Of a stretch of DNA of 41,313 nt, positions 17,664-27,438 are shown one piece after another. A program made the position numbers and the translations under genes. The notes under the pieces are model-generated. The model had not been told where the DNA came from. It was given only the letters and a program-made list of their open reading frames with translations, and made no database searches. This DNA comes from Mesostigma viride (Eukaryota; Streptophyta; Mesostigmatophyceae; Mesostigmatales; Mesostigmataceae): assembly GCA_009746045.1 (NCBI GenBank), contig RPFO01000409.1, positions 1 to 41,313 on the forward strand, written 5' to 3'. Every line of letters starts with the position of its first letter. Position 1 is the stretch's first letter.

Positions 17664-18840
17664 ATGTTCACGTCGTCCTCTGCTGGGAGCGGTGGTGGTG
17701 GTGGTGGCGGTGGTGTCGGCGGTGTCGGTGGTGTCGGCGGTGTCGGTGGTGTCGGTGGTGGCGGTGGCGGTGGGGGGACGCGGGGGTGGTGTCCTCTCAG
17801 TCGTCCGCGACGGTAGTCTCGACCGTCGGCGCTTCGGGGGTGCCTCACACCCTTGAGGCGACCGACGCGTCCCCGCCCCTTTTGTGGACTGGCGGGGGGG
17901 CCGACCCGGGCGCGCTGCTTTTGCCGGCTGCGGTGGGCGACACGCCCCCCGCGACCGCCCCTTTGGTGGCTCCGGTGGCCGACACGGCCCCCGTGACCGC
18001 CCCTTTGGTGGCTCCGGTGGCCGACACGGCCCCGGTGACCGCCCCTTCGGTGGCTGCGGTGGGCGACACGCCCCCCGCGACCGCCCCTTTGGTGGCTCCG
18101 GTGGCCGACACGGCCCCGGTGACCGCCCCTTCGGTGGCTCGGGTGGCCGACACGGCCCCCGTGACCGCCCCTTTGGTGGCTCCGGTGGCCGACACGGCCC
18201 CGGTGACCGCCCCTTCGGTGGCTCGGGTGGCCGACACGGCCCCGGTGACCGCCCCTTCGGTGGCTCGGGTGGCCGACACGGCCCCCGTGACCGCCCCTTT
18301 GGTGGCTCCGGTGGCCGACACGGCCCCGGTGACCGCCCCTTCGGTGGCCCCGGCGGCCGACACGGCCCCGGGTGCTGCTGCTTCCTCGTCCCCGGTGGCC
18401 GCCCCTTTGGTGGCTCCGGCGGGCGACACGGCCCCGGGTGCTGCTGCTCCCTCGGCTCCGGTGGCCGACCCGGCCCCGACCACTGTGTTGCGTGGGGTGT
18501 CCGGCGCCCCCGCGGTGACCCCCCTCGCCCGCGCGACCTCGGCGTTGTTGCACCGGGTCGGCGGGGCGAGGACGCCGGTGGGGGGGGCAGGGGTGTGGCG
18601 GCCGCGGGTGGGTCGCGCCCCAGTGTGGCGGGTGGGGCGCGTCCCGGTGTGGGGGGTCTGGCGGCCCCCGGTGCGGCGGGTGTGGCGGGGGCGCGCCCCA
18701 GTGTGGCGGGTGGGGCGCGTCCCGGTGTGGCGGGTGGGTCGGGGGCGGGCCCCAGTGCGGCGGGTGGGGCGGGGGCGGGGGGGGGTGCCGGTGGTCGTGG
18801 CGTGATCACGGGTTACGCCCCCAGGGCGGATGGGAAGGTG
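17664..18840 (+). pseudogene. 5' part of a viral gene split by a transposon (Gly- and Ala/Pro/Val/Thr-rich repeats)
   Basis: The reading runs in three frames joined at G-runs. It begins MFTSSSAGSGGGG with VGG repeats, then from the G6 run at 17772-17777 continues with about a dozen units of the type TAPVTAPLVAPVAD, then from the G8 run at 18580-18587 as GGARPGVAGG-type sequence to GVITGYAPRADGKV at the transposon edge. One extra G at each run makes it continuous. It joins in frame to the sequence at 25164 if the transposon and one GTG duplication are removed. The repeats suggest an extended surface or linker region. The start at 17664 is uncertain; an upstream in-frame ATG exists at 17586. 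Opposite-strand and other-frame readings look less protein-like. Confidence 0.6.
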
Positions 18841-18869
18841 GGGCTGGTTTTTTTTAGTATGTTAAAATC
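18841..18869 (+). repeat. Left terminal inverted repeat
   Basis: It is identical over 29 bp to the reverse complement of 25135-25163. Internal to it, TTTATTAAAAATTTA resembles AT-rich sequence in the right subterminal region. Confidence 0.9.
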
Positions 18870-18971
18870 TGAACCGTTTATTAAAAATTTATCAAGATGC
18901 GACATTTCCCATGCTTTTGGCCACCTAAACCACCTGCCACATGCCCTGGAACTGTGCCCTAGTGATGCTCT

Positions 18972-19215
18972 AATATGCCCCATGCCCCATGGCTCATGCC
19001 CCATCATGCCCCATGCCCCATGCCCTTCTACTGCATGGTCGATGCTCCATGCCACACATGCCACGAACCGCAAGCCAACTGTCAAACATCGTTGCTCCCA
19101 TTCCCCCATACCCCATGCCCCATGCCCCATGCCCCATGCCCCATGTGCCCAAAACCAAGCCCCCCATGCCCGGCCATATGGCCTGATTGCTCCATGCTCC
19201 ATGCCCCATGCACCA
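18972..19215 (+). repeat. CATGCCC-type degenerate minisatellite
   Basis: The heptamer CATGCCC and variants recur in clusters (for example five in a row near 19110-19142). It is non-coding and lies near the left transposon end. Confidence 0.8.
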
Positions 19216-19631
19216 ATTAAGTGCCCTGGCACATCCCATGCCATATTACAATGCGCGTGATTTTCATCAATGATGTGTGTGTGTGCTTCTTGCGCCTACT
19301 TGCCTGTGTTATGACCATGCCAATGCAGTTTGAAGTCACAACAACTACTGATCAAGGAGCTGCAGTCCAAGTATATTGCATGAGGGACCCAGCACAAGAA
19401 CCTTTATGATGTCAAGTGCAGCTGGGCACTGTCAAGACGAAATGGCAGCCAGCTTACATGCTGACTCTCTTGGCCATCACATTTTTCGCAAGCCCAATAC
19501 CTTGTCATCCTGCTAATAATGTCCAAGGTAGCCACTAAAAGCCAGCCACATTGGCAAGAAAGTTGTCTCCACCGATAGGTCACTACACCTTGGTCACTGG
19601 TCAGCCACTAACAAAAGGATGGCAGCACCTA
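19216..19631. other. Transposon spacer without a clear gene
   Basis: This unique sequence lies between the CATGCCC repeats and the stop codon of the leftward 600-codon frame. I see no gene. Confidence 0.4.
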
Positions 19632-21434
19632 CTATTGCATGTGACACCCGCTAGGTTGCCCATAGATGCTGCCGTTGAGCTGGTACGGCAACCCGCGCCC
19701 CGCGCTGGCATTGCCATGGTACGCCGACAGTGGCAGAGCGCCATGGGACTCAGTACGGCTGTTAGGTACTAGGAGGCATGCAAAGCGATCCATCGTGTCT
19801 GCCAGCCGGTGCATGGCTAGCTGTACACCATGGTCAGCTGCCATGCCTGAATGGTTGAGAACACCGCGGTCGCTCATGCTTCTGACTGCTGATGTATCGC
19901 CCATGCCGATGCCCAGCAACCCATAGTTTCGCTGCAACTGCGGCTGAACAGGCTGCAACATCTGCTGCAGGAACTGCTGCTGCTGCTCCCGCGGCTGCTG
20001 CTCCACTAGATGCCACATCTGGTGCAAAAACTGCAACCTCGTTTGCGGCTGCAGCTGCGGTTGTGGCTGCTGTGGCGGAGGCGGTGGCGGCGGGGATGGC
20101 ACCGGCTGCAAGTGCGGCTGCGACTCCAACATGTCCAACAGCTGCTGCAGGATCGGCTGACTTGTTTGCGATGGCTGTGGTGATGGTGGTGGCGGCAGAG
20201 GCTGCTGCCGTTGCAGCAGTGGCCACGGCAGTGACGGCAGCGACTGCGGCTGCTGCGACGGCAGCGACTGCGGCTGGTGCGACGGCAGCGACTGCGGCTG
20301 CTGCGACGGCAGCGACTGCGGCTGCTGCCACGACAGCGACTGCGGCTGCTGCGACTCCTCCCCGCGCTTACGTAGCTGCGCCACCTCTTCCTCCAACTTG
20401 CGCCGCTCTTGCTCCAACTTGCGCCGCTCTTCCTCCATCTTGCGCCGCTCTTCCTCCATCTTGCGCCGCTCTCCAGCTGCATTTCCCAGCTCCTTAGTGT
20501 ACTGCTGCAGCTTGTTGTCAGATGCGCGCTGCACGCTTTGCCTGGTCGCCAGTCGCTGTGCTTCCTGGTGTGCAAGCATGGTTTCATCGTCGGTGTCTGT
20601 AATCATCATGTCCGCACCATGACCAATCCAATCCTCATCGTCATCCACAGACACCACAGCAACCCTGCCTTTAGCTGCCCTGGATACGCCCTTAGCTTGG
20701 CAATTGGATGTTGGTGGAATGTTTTCCTTGTCAGCAGAAGGTGCCACCTTCCTCTTTTGTCTTGTTGCCGTGCTTGCCGCTGCCTTGGGCGCGGGTGCAG
20801 CTTTGGACCCGGCTCCCTTGGATCCCGCTGCCGTGGTTGCCGCTGCCTTGGGCGCGGCTCCAGCCCTGGTCCGGGTCGCTGCCGTAGGCTCTGCCGTGGG
20901 CGCACTCGGTTCGATGACCTTGGTTCGCTGGCTCTCTGTTTCTGTGGCCGGCATGGCCGTGATCGCTGGAGTTGGTTGGCCAGGGGTAATGGAGCTCACC
21001 GCATGGGCCAAAGCCGCTGTTGCGGTGAGATTGTGCAGTGCGTTGTGGCACTGCTGGACCGACAAGACTTGGAGCCCACCGGTAACCTTCATGACTGATT
21101 TGCTCCCGCGCCTCACGAATGGTGTGCATGGAGGCTCATCAGTGGCGGTGCAGCGCAGGTAATAGAATTCATGCCAAAGTCGCAGCGTATTCTCGTCACA
21201 ATGCTGACGCACCCGACTGCATGATCGATTGTCGGGCCCGACCCTGCAGTTTGTAGGTGCCAGCACGAAACCGGCATTTGGGTGCACAATAACCACGCAG
21301 CACGCTTGGTCTGACACGTAGCTGTGTGGGGCGACCACGTCACCCACACTGACTTGACAAAATTGTCCAGCAGCATTTGTCCAGGAGACCGTTCCCTGCA
21401 CAAGTCGCGGTATGGGAAGACAAGCAATGTGCAC
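19632..21434 (-). CDS. Gln/Pro-rich protein with coiled coil, in the transposon
   Basis: The frame is 600 codons. The N-terminal part (to about residue 110) has a compact Cys-containing sequence (VGDVVAPHSYVSDQACC, FVLAPTNCRVGPDNRSC). An Ala/Thr/Lys-rich linker with a KRKVAP basic motif follows. A strong coiled coil with ERRKMEEERRKLEQE units lies at about 300-345, then QPQSLPSQ repeats and a Gln/Pro-rich tail. No transposase domain is recognised. The style is that of a eukaryotic nuclear protein. The true N-terminus may lie in an upstream exon, since the frame begins in what looks like mid-domain. Confidence 0.5.
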   Translation of the reverse strand: MHIACLPIPRLVQGTVSWTNAAGQFCQVSVGDVVAPHSYVSDQACCVVIVHPNAGFVLAPTNCRVGPDNRSCSRVRQHCDENTLRLWHEFYYLRCTATDEPPCTPFVRRGSKSVMKVTGGLQVLSVQQCHNALHNLTATAALAHAVSSITPGQPTPAITAMPATETESQRTKVIEPSAPTAEPTAATRTRAGAAPKAAATTAAGSKGAGSKAAPAPKAAASTATRQKRKVAPSADKENIPPTSNCQAKGVSRAAKGRVAVVSVDDDEDWIGHGADMMITDTDDETMLAHQEAQRLATRQSVQRASDNKLQQYTKELGNAAGERRKMEEERRKMEEERRKLEQERRKLEEEVAQLRKRGEESQQPQSLSWQQPQSLPSQQPQSLPSHQPQSLPSQQPQSLPSLPWPLLQRQQPLPPPPSPQPSQTSQPILQQLLDMLESQPHLQPVPSPPPPPPPQQPQPQLQPQTRLQFLHQMWHLVEQQPREQQQQFLQQMLQPVQPQLQRNYGLLGIGMGDTSAVRSMSDRGVLNHSGMAADHGVQLAMHRLADTMDRFACLLVPNSRTESHGALPLSAYHGNASAGRGLPYQLNGSIYGQPSGCHMQ

Positions 21435-21559
21435 AATTTACATAAAAACGCAAGCACTAGTCAGCTACCATTCCCGTTGAATCACAACCAACAAGCAAGC
21501 CATAGTCTAGGTGACTGAAGCTAAGTTCAATTGGAGTGCCTTCCTACCAAGAGAAACAG

Positions 21560-21722
21560 ATTCCCTCGCGGGGGCGTGCAAACTCAGGCATAGCGTATAG
21601 GGCGCGTGAAAACGGCAAAGGCAAAGCGGAGCCCGCCGCCTTTGGGCGGGCGTAGCGGAGCCTTCGCCGTTTTCACGCGCCCTATACGCTATGCCTGAGT
21701 TTGCACGCCCCCGCGAGGGAAT
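21560..21722. repeat. 163-bp near-perfect palindrome
   Basis: Arms beginning ATTCCCTCGCGGGGGCG pair over 57 bases (21560-21616 with 21666-21722). After one mismatch the pairing resumes as AAGGC/GCCTT, and an inner CCCGCC/GGCGGG stem (21632-21637, 21645-21650) shares the same axis. It can extrude as a cruciform. It is non-coding and lies upstream of the 600-codon frame. Confidence 0.9.
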
Positions 21723-21849
21723 ATAGCCCGCAGCCCTACCGCTTTGCAACCCCCCACGAGTGAAATTTTATATTTTATAGTGCCAAGCCGTGCAGGGTTT
21801 TATATACACACAGTGTAGAGCACTACTGTACACACAGTCTATAGCATTG

Positions 21850-22560
21850 TCAACCAAGCAAATCCAAATACATGTCTGCACAGAAACAGTTTTCCTTCAA
21901 ACACACCTGGTATAACGAGCCGCCAGGAGCAAACTCGACTGGCGAGGTGCCCTCACTCTGAGAAACCGAAGGAGTTTCAACAGGAACTCCTACAGTGATA
22001 GGAACTCCTTCCGCCGTCGCGTTGCTCAGCGTCGTTTGCAGCACTTCACCGGACGGCTGCACATCGCCGTTTGCCAGCCCTGAGATTTCCGGCAAGTGGC
22101 TCTGCGGCGTTTCCTGTGTGACCCCAGATGTCGCAGCCGTTACCGGATGCGTGATTCCTGGTGAGGACCCTGCTCCGAAATCCACCTCTAGCTGCCGTGA
22201 GGTGGGGTCGTTGGGACGCAGCCTAAACCTGTTAGCAAAGGCAGCCATGGCATCGTCTGGGGCATCTCCTGGTAACTGAGCATCGGGCACCGTGCACTGC
22301 ACACATTTCCAAACCGTCTGTCCACTGCTGTTAGTACCGGTAGGGTTTGGTGACAGCAAAAACGTGCATGCAGCATGCGCCTTTCTCCCACACTTTCCGG
22401 AGCATTCACACGTTGCACCCTTGAGAAACTTTGGGTCATTGCCATTTGCTGCGGCTGCATGGCACTCTGCCATGCCAGCCTCACAGCTAGTAGCATCGTC
22501 CAAATTTGCATCGTCGGCAGTAGCCATCCCCGGTTGATGCGCTTTGCTACTTGCGGGCAC
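21850..22560 (-). CDS. Cys-cluster protein in the transposon
   Basis: The frame is 236 codons; the start may instead be the ATG at about 22527 (MATADDANLDD). It contains CECSGKCGRKAHAAC followed about 28 residues later by CVQC, a plausible zinc-binding cluster, and a long Ser/Thr/Val/Pro-rich tail. It is on the same strand as the 600-codon frame 416 bases away, so both could be exons of one gene. The function is unknown. Confidence 0.45.
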   Translation of the reverse strand: MPASSKAHQPGMATADDANLDDATSCEAGMAECHAAAANGNDPKFLKGATCECSGKCGRKAHAACTFLLSPNPTGTNSSGQTVWKCVQCTVPDAQLPGDAPDDAMAAFANRFRLRPNDPTSRQLEVDFGAGSSPGITHPVTAATSGVTQETPQSHLPEISGLANGDVQPSGEVLQTTLSNATAEGVPITVGVPVETPSVSQSEGTSPVEFAPGGSLYQVCLKENCFCADMYLDLLG

Positions 22561-22614
22561 AAGGTTTTACGGGTGAACTCCCGCGCTCACAGCCTCCGTT
22601 GAGCAAACCTGTTT

Positions 22615-23120
22615 CAATTGCCAACCGAGATGTCAAGTTGTCAAACGAGATGTCAAGTTGACAACCGAAGTGCCTCCTGAACTGTCAACTAAAAGTCTAA
22701 AGCCGCAATCGACAGTACTACAAGTTGACAGTTCAGAAGGTAGGTCGGTTTTGCGCAATTGCCTACCTTCTGAACTGTCAACTAAAAGTCTAAAGCCGCA
22801 ATCGACAGTACTACAAGTTGACAGTTCAGAAGGTAGGTCGGTTTTGCGCAATTGCCTACCTTCTGAACTGTCAACTAAAAGTCTAAAGCCGCAATCGATT
22901 TAGACTGTTAGTTGACAGTTCAGAAGGTAGGCCGGTTTTGCGCAATTGCCTACCTTCTGAACTGTCAACTAAAAGTCTAAAGCCGCAATCGACAGTACTA
23001 CAAGTTGACAGTTCAGAAGGTAGGCCGGTTTTGCGCAATTGCCTAGTTGACAGTTCAGGAGGCACTTCGGTTGTCAACTTGACATCTCGTTTGACAACTT
23101 GACATCTCGGTTGGCAATTG
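22615..23120. repeat. Nested hairpin array with palindromic ends
   Basis: Outer arms of about 76 bp starting CAATTGCCAACCGAGATG (22615-22690 and 23045-23120) are inverted copies. Between them, about four units of 93-94 bp each contain a self-complementary stretch: GTTGACAGTTCAGAAGGTAG, a short loop with TTTTGCGCAATTG, then its complement. It is a fold-back satellite in the transposon. Confidence 0.85.
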
Positions 23121-23476
23121 ACCATCTCGTAATTTGGTGCCTGCAAGTCGGTGAACAACCTGTCAGCTCGCCGACCAACTCGACTTCCCGCCTAACTCAG
23201 GTGCTTCCCCGCGTATTATGCATGACACTTCACTGCCAGGTTGGCTTTGTCCCACGCCAACCTGCGTACTTCCGCGGCAACTGCATTTTGCCACTGTCGA
23301 CTAACTGCTTGTGAATGTGTTACGAGGTAGTAATGCATTACGAGGATGAACTGATGTAAATGTGTGGAAATTAGGTCAGTCTTCTGTAGGAGTTGTGCAT
23401 TGACTACTAGTTTCTCTATCAGTCTGTCATGTGGACAGGTCCACGTTCAGTTGACAGCTGCGCACCATGCGTTGAA

Positions 23477-24160
23477 AATGGCGTCTTCTTGTTCGAGGTC
23501 AGCCACCCCCGGCGGCAGGACAGCAGCCTTTGTCGACAGGGATGGTAGCGTGTGCGTCACCAATGTTGGCTCCCTCGGCACGGATTCTAACCAGCCGGGG
23601 GCAGCTGGCTGCCTTGGTAGCGAACGCAGGCAAGCAGGGAGAAAGAGCATCGCCACGGTGCGGTCGGAGAAACTGGTGGACAGCGTCATCGTCGCTGACA
23701 TGAGCCTTATTCGCACATGCTGCCAAAAGGATTGCATGGGACCAGTCGGCACCTCAGTCCGGGATTTCCGAGTCTGGTGTGCAGCCAGAGAAAAGTACCT
23801 TGGCTTGCAAAAGCAGGAGGAGCGCAGCCAATTCGTGGGCAGGGCTCGGCTGGGCAGACTGCAGGGGCTGAGCCTGATGTGGTCGAGGAGGATGCATCCG
23901 CACATGCGGAGCCTTCTACGCGAGGCGGTAGGGGCGTGCAGACTCGTGGGAGGCGCGGGCAGCCGCCAGCGCACCCGGCAGCTGGCACAAGTCGTGCGGC
24001 ACCCCTCGGAGGAGGGAGGAAGCAGTTGAGGCGGGCGGCAACTGCCACGCGTCACTCCTACAATGCTGCAGATTTGGAGGACAGTGACTTGGGCGAGGAG
24101 GATGTGGAGGAGGCCAGCCAGCCCAGCGACGAGGAGAACGACAGCATGGATGATGACTGA
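23477..24160 (+). CDS. Possible spliced or frameshifted gene in the transposon
   Basis: A frame starting MASSCSRSAT (23477) contains LIRTCCQKDCMGPVGTSVRD and REKYLGLQKQEERSQFVG up to about 23840, which looks like a Cys-containing DNA-binding-type module. Past this, coding-like sequence continues in another frame (AEPDVVEEDASAHAEPSTRG) to an acidic end, SDEENDSMDDD, at 24160. A short intron or an indel would connect them. The family is not identified. Confidence 0.35.
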
Positions 24161-24414
24161 ATACATTGTCTTGCCTTGTGTGGCACGGGTGGTGTGGGCG
24201 GCATGGGCCAGCCGGGAGTGTAGGGTGGTCGAGATGCTTAATTGCATGGCGTGTATTATGCTTGGTGTGTGGCATGCCGTGACATGACGGGATGACATTA
24301 CGGCATGGGTGGGCTGCTCGGTGGCCATTGTGGTCTGTCTTACAATAGCACTAGTGGCACCCGCTGGCTTCGCCCAGCCCAAAACAGGGTCCCTTTTTGT
24401 GGCAGTACTTCGCC

Positions 24415-24600
24415 CCGCTGCCCGCTGCCCGCAGCCCGCTGCCCGCTGCGCGCTGCCCGCTGCGCGCTGCCCGCTGCATGCCCGCTGCCCGCTGCGCGCT
24501 GCCCGCTGCCCGCTGCCCGCTGCCCGCTGCGCGCTGCCCGCTGCCCGCTGCCCGCTGCCCGCTGCCCGCTGCCCGCTGCCCGCAGCCCGCTGCCCGCTGC
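24415..24600 (+). repeat. CCCGCTG heptamer array
   Basis: About 25 head-to-tail copies of CCCGCTG with GCGCGCTG and CCCGCAG variants. It is non-coding. Confidence 0.9.
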
Positions 24601-25134
24601 CAAGATGACCATATTTAATGCTGGTGAATGCAATTGGTGGTCACCTTCCGCGGAGCCGCGATCTTGCTATCAGGCTACTATGGCACTAGTTAACAATTAT
24701 GGTAGCAAGCACGCAATTGAAGCCAGCCTGTCAATGAAGTGTTACTGTTCCACATGTTGATCATCAAGACGCCTCATACCTGTGCCATGGTGTCAGTTAC
24801 ATGATTGCTTTTATACCATATTGGAGTCATGAATAGTGCATTACATAAGAACTGGCTCCAAGTGCGGCACTGGTCCTCAAATCAAGCATTATTTGAGCAG
24901 CAAATCAGAAGTTGCAGCTCGCCCACATTTGACGCTACCCGAGCCGAGATGTAAAACCTGGACGGCAAGTGTATGTGGTGTTGAATGGGGCAATCCATGT
25001 GTGGTAAGCATGGGGAACAATCACACATTAATCCCTTGTTCCTTCTCACATAGTTAGCGTAACAGTTTATGACGAAACAACAAGAAATAAAGCGGAAATA
25101 AAGATTCAAGGGTTTATTAAAAATATAAACCCTG
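24601..25134. other. Right subterminal part of the transposon
   Basis: It is unique and AT-richer towards the right terminal repeat (GGGTTTATTAAAAATATAAACCC near 25109-25132 is itself an inverted repeat). I see no gene. Confidence 0.45.
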
Positions 25135-25163
25135 GATTTTAACATACTAAAAAAAACCAGCCC
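25135..25163 (-). repeat. Right terminal inverted repeat
   Basis: It is the exact complement of the left terminal repeat, ending CCAGCCC before the GTG at 25164. Confidence 0.9.
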
Positions 25164-26361
25164 GTGGTCGCGGCGCCTCATTTCCTGCCGGACATGAGCG
25201 TGCAGGGGACGATCTCCCATCCAGGTAACAGGGAGAGGTACCTGGCCTCCAAGAGGGCGGAGCTAGACAAGGACGTGGGTGGCGGGAAGCTTCGGGGTAC
25301 GCTAGAGGATAGGTACATCCGGGCGACCCGCTACACCTTGTCGCTGCGGCAGTGCGGGCTGCCGCACTACCTCTTGGTCTCCTACCTCTTCTGGGAGGCC
25401 CCAGAGGAGGCCAGGAACTTCCTCCCGTGGGTCTACATCGCCCTCGACGAGGACGGCACCACCGGCGTGTTCGCGGCGCGGCCCTTCGTGGACGGCTCGT
25501 ACGTGGGGGAGACCGGCGGCGACCTCTGGGGGCCGGTCGGGGGGACGAGAGGATCCCAGTTTCGATGGAGATCCTCGACTTCAGCGGGGACTCCGTCGGC
25601 GTTTTCGCCATCCGTCGCGGCGTCCGGCCGGACTTGCAGGATGACGAGATCCTGAACGGGTGGGTGTTCCCGTCGGTTCGGGACTTGGCGGGCGGGCTCT
25701 CCATGGCCCGTCTGTCAAGGAACCCGAACACGTGGTTGTCGTGGCAGGGGCACGCGATCACCAGCCGGCCTGTCCAGCTCGGCGGCGAGCTGTTCTTGGG
25801 GTTAGACCTCAAGGGCAGCAACGCCACCACCCAGTCGGTCGTGGCCGAGCTGGATAAGTTCGAGCCGCAGGGGTTGGAGTTCGGGGCCAACCCCCACTTG
25901 TACTCGCGGCTCGTGGCGGCGGGGTTCACGGCCCTGAAGGTCTCACGCACCCACGCCAGGGAGTGGACCTGGAGGGAGCCTGCGGCCGACGCCGCCGTCT
26001 TGGTCCCTCGGGTGTCGGGCTGGGACGCCGCCGTCCGGGTGGTCCTGGAGGCGGCCGGCCTCACCGAGGAGGAGGCGGCGGGGCAGGAGGTGGAGGTGGA
26101 GGTGGAGGTCTGCGACGGCAAGCCCTCGCCCTTGCCGACGACTCCGGTCCCGGGTCTCTTGGCCACGACGGAGACGCTGTACACGCACGAGTTGTCCGCC
26201 TCGGATGACCTCGTGACTCGTCAGCGGCGGTTCGACTGGGGGCGCGTCGACTTGGCGGTTACCAGCCGGGACGACGACGAGGGCGACCGGGACGAGTTCG
26301 TCCCCCGGCCGGTGTTGGTGCAGCCGGAGGGGGGCCGGCACTCCGGCGACGACGACGACGG

Positions 26362-26408
<47 letters not shown>

Positions 26409-26424
26409 GCGACGACGACGACGG

Positions 26425-26483
<59 letters not shown>

Positions 26484-26539
26484 GCGACGGCGACAGGGAT
26501 GATGAGATCGTCCCTGACAGCGACGACGGCGACTCTTGA
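25164..26539 (+). pseudogene. 3' part of the transposon-split viral gene, acidic tail
   Basis: This part opens directly at the transposon edge (VVAAPHFLPDMSVQG; first ATG at 25194). A folded-looking region follows (RYIRATRYTLSLRQCGLPHY, FLPWVYIALDEDG). At the G6 run 25539-25544 the frame shifts; one extra G gives a continuous read into RIPVSMEILDFSGDSVGVF and a second globular stretch (LGLDLKGSNATTQS). The C-terminal about 65 residues are DDDDG repeats ending DSDDGDS. Together with 17664-18840 the original gene would be about 850 codons. I do not recognise the fold; a virion surface or scaffold protein is possible. Read alone from 25194 it could still be expressed as a shortened protein if the frameshift is a base-calling error. 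Confidence 0.65.
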
Positions 26540-26653
26540 CTTTGCCGTCGTCTCGGCCTTCGTGTTGGCCACCGGCTTTTTTTGTGCCGCGTGCGCCCCT
26601 TGGCGGCTCCCTTCTGTTCTCTAGTTGTAGTTTGTTTGCGTGTGTGACCGACC

Positions 26654-26701
26654 ACTCGTCCGCTGGTAGCGGGCCTCCGGGCCTTAGCAATTAGGACGAG
26701 T
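26654..26701 (+). ncRNA. Conserved hairpin, copy 1 (UCCG loop)
   Basis: ACTCGTC pairs with GACGAGT (7 bp), then CTGGT with ATTAG (5 bp including G-U), GC with GC, and GGCC with GGCC closing a TCCG tetraloop. It lies 115 bases after the stop codon at 26539, and the repeat unit of about 179 bp is present twice. It could be a 3' processing element or a small structured RNA. The call as RNA is inference. Confidence 0.5.
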
Positions 26702-26832
26702 CTGTCGTTGTTAGTGTAGTGCTTCCTGGTTTGCTCGCCACCGGCCTTTGTCGTGCCGCGTGCGCCCTTTAGCTGTGGCTTCTTTGCGCGTGTTTTCTCT
26801 GCAGTGTGTTCTCTTTGCGTGTGTGTCGGACC

Positions 26833-26880
26833 ACTCGTCCGCTGGTAGCGGGCCTTCGGGCCTTAGCAATTAGGACGAGT
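26833..26880 (+). ncRNA. Conserved hairpin, copy 2 (UUCG loop)
   Basis: It is identical to copy 1 over all 48 bases except one base in the loop (TTCG for TCCG). Both are UNCG tetraloops closed by C-G. GAC/GTC flanks can extend the stem, and CTGTC followed by seven T comes directly after, which could act as a pol III-type stop. Sequence outside the hairpin is clearly less conserved between the two units. Confidence 0.5.
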
Positions 26881-26984
26881 CTGTCTTTTTTTAGTGGACT
26901 TGGCGTTTGCTCGCGACTCTCTCACGACTCTCTCATTTGACACAAGTGCAAAAAAAACATGTATTAGGTAGTATATGCGCGACG

Positions 26985-27356
26985 ATGCGTTGTGGATTCA
27001 AGAGCACGGTGTCCGGCAAATCGTGTGCGCGAAAGTGCGGTGAAGGCAAGAAACGGTGCTACCAGCATTCGAAATCGCGGCATCGCGTTCGGGCAGGAAA
27101 CGTAAACGATGGATGGGTGGTCGAGCGCCCCGAGCGCCCCCCTGTGCCGCCTTTCCAACGTCACACGGAGCCACCCGTGTATAATTTTACTCCCGCCCCC
27201 TACAACGGGTCGTGGGATGTCTACGCGGACGACCCGGAAACCATGGCCCCTATTTTTTTGGATGACGTGAAGCACGTTAGTGACGCGATCGAAGCGGCTC
27301 AGACGATTTCCAAAATGCGCAAGTGGAGGAAGCGAAAACGCGCTAAAACGCGCTAA
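26985..27356 (+). CDS. Small zinc-ribbon-like basic protein
   Basis: The product is 123 aa. The N-terminus MRCGFKSTVSGKSCARKCGEG...RCYQH has the spacing C-x9-C-x3-C-x6-C-x2-H of a short zinc-binding module that I know from many NCLDV and algal proteins (type CxxxTxSGKxC...CxxH). The middle is Pro-rich, and the end is strongly basic (KMRKWRKRKRAKTR). It is probably nucleic-acid binding. Start: the ATG at 26985 places the Cys module at the N-terminus; an in-frame upstream extension has no support. Confidence 0.7.
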   Translation: MRCGFKSTVSGKSCARKCGEGKKRCYQHSKSRHRVRAGNVNDGWVVERPERPPVPPFQRHTEPPVYNFTPAPYNGSWDVYADDPETMAPIFLDDVKHVSDAIEAAQTISKMRKWRKRKRAKTR

Positions 27357-27438
27357 CTAATAAAAACTCATTGTGAATGGTGGGAATATCGTTTCATTAA
27401 AAATTAAAGTTAAATAGTCGAATACTGTTATCGAAATG

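Larger units (their letters stand above)
18841..25163. mobile_element. 6.3-kb DNA transposon with 29-bp terminal inverted repeats
   Basis: GGGCTGG followed by eight T and AGTATGTTAAAATC stands at 18841-18869, and its exact complement at 25135-25163. A 3-bp GTG at 18838-18840 and 25164-25166 fits a target duplication. The interior differs in style from the viral genes: lower coding density, satellite-like repeats and Gln-rich eukaryotic-type proteins. I could not recognise a transposase, so the superfamily is open; a 3-bp duplication occurs in PIF/Harbinger and CACTA elements, and the Cys-rich proteins inside recall KDZ-type elements of algae. Genes inside may have introns that I cannot resolve. 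Confidence 0.8.
26540..26984 (+). repeat. Two tandem units of about 179 bp carrying the hairpins
   Basis: Each unit starts with GTGCCGCGTGCGCCC (26583 and 26753), has a T-rich middle with TTTGCGTGTGTG, then the 48-nt hairpin. No protein gene is seen here. Confidence 0.75.

Noticed and set aside
17490-18809. Pro-rich 439-codon minus-strand frame over the repeat region
   Set aside because: It begins next to the transposon edge and ends past the start of the plus-strand gene; the plus reading joins in frame across the transposon and continues into non-repetitive protein, which this frame cannot.
25943-26655. Minus-strand frames over the 3' half of the split gene
   Set aside because: They overlap the plus-strand coding sequence and the hairpin repeats and show only base-composition signal.
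26259-26690. Arg-repeat minus-strand frame opposite the acidic tail
   Set aside because: It is a shadow of the GAC-repeat encoding the DDDDG tail.
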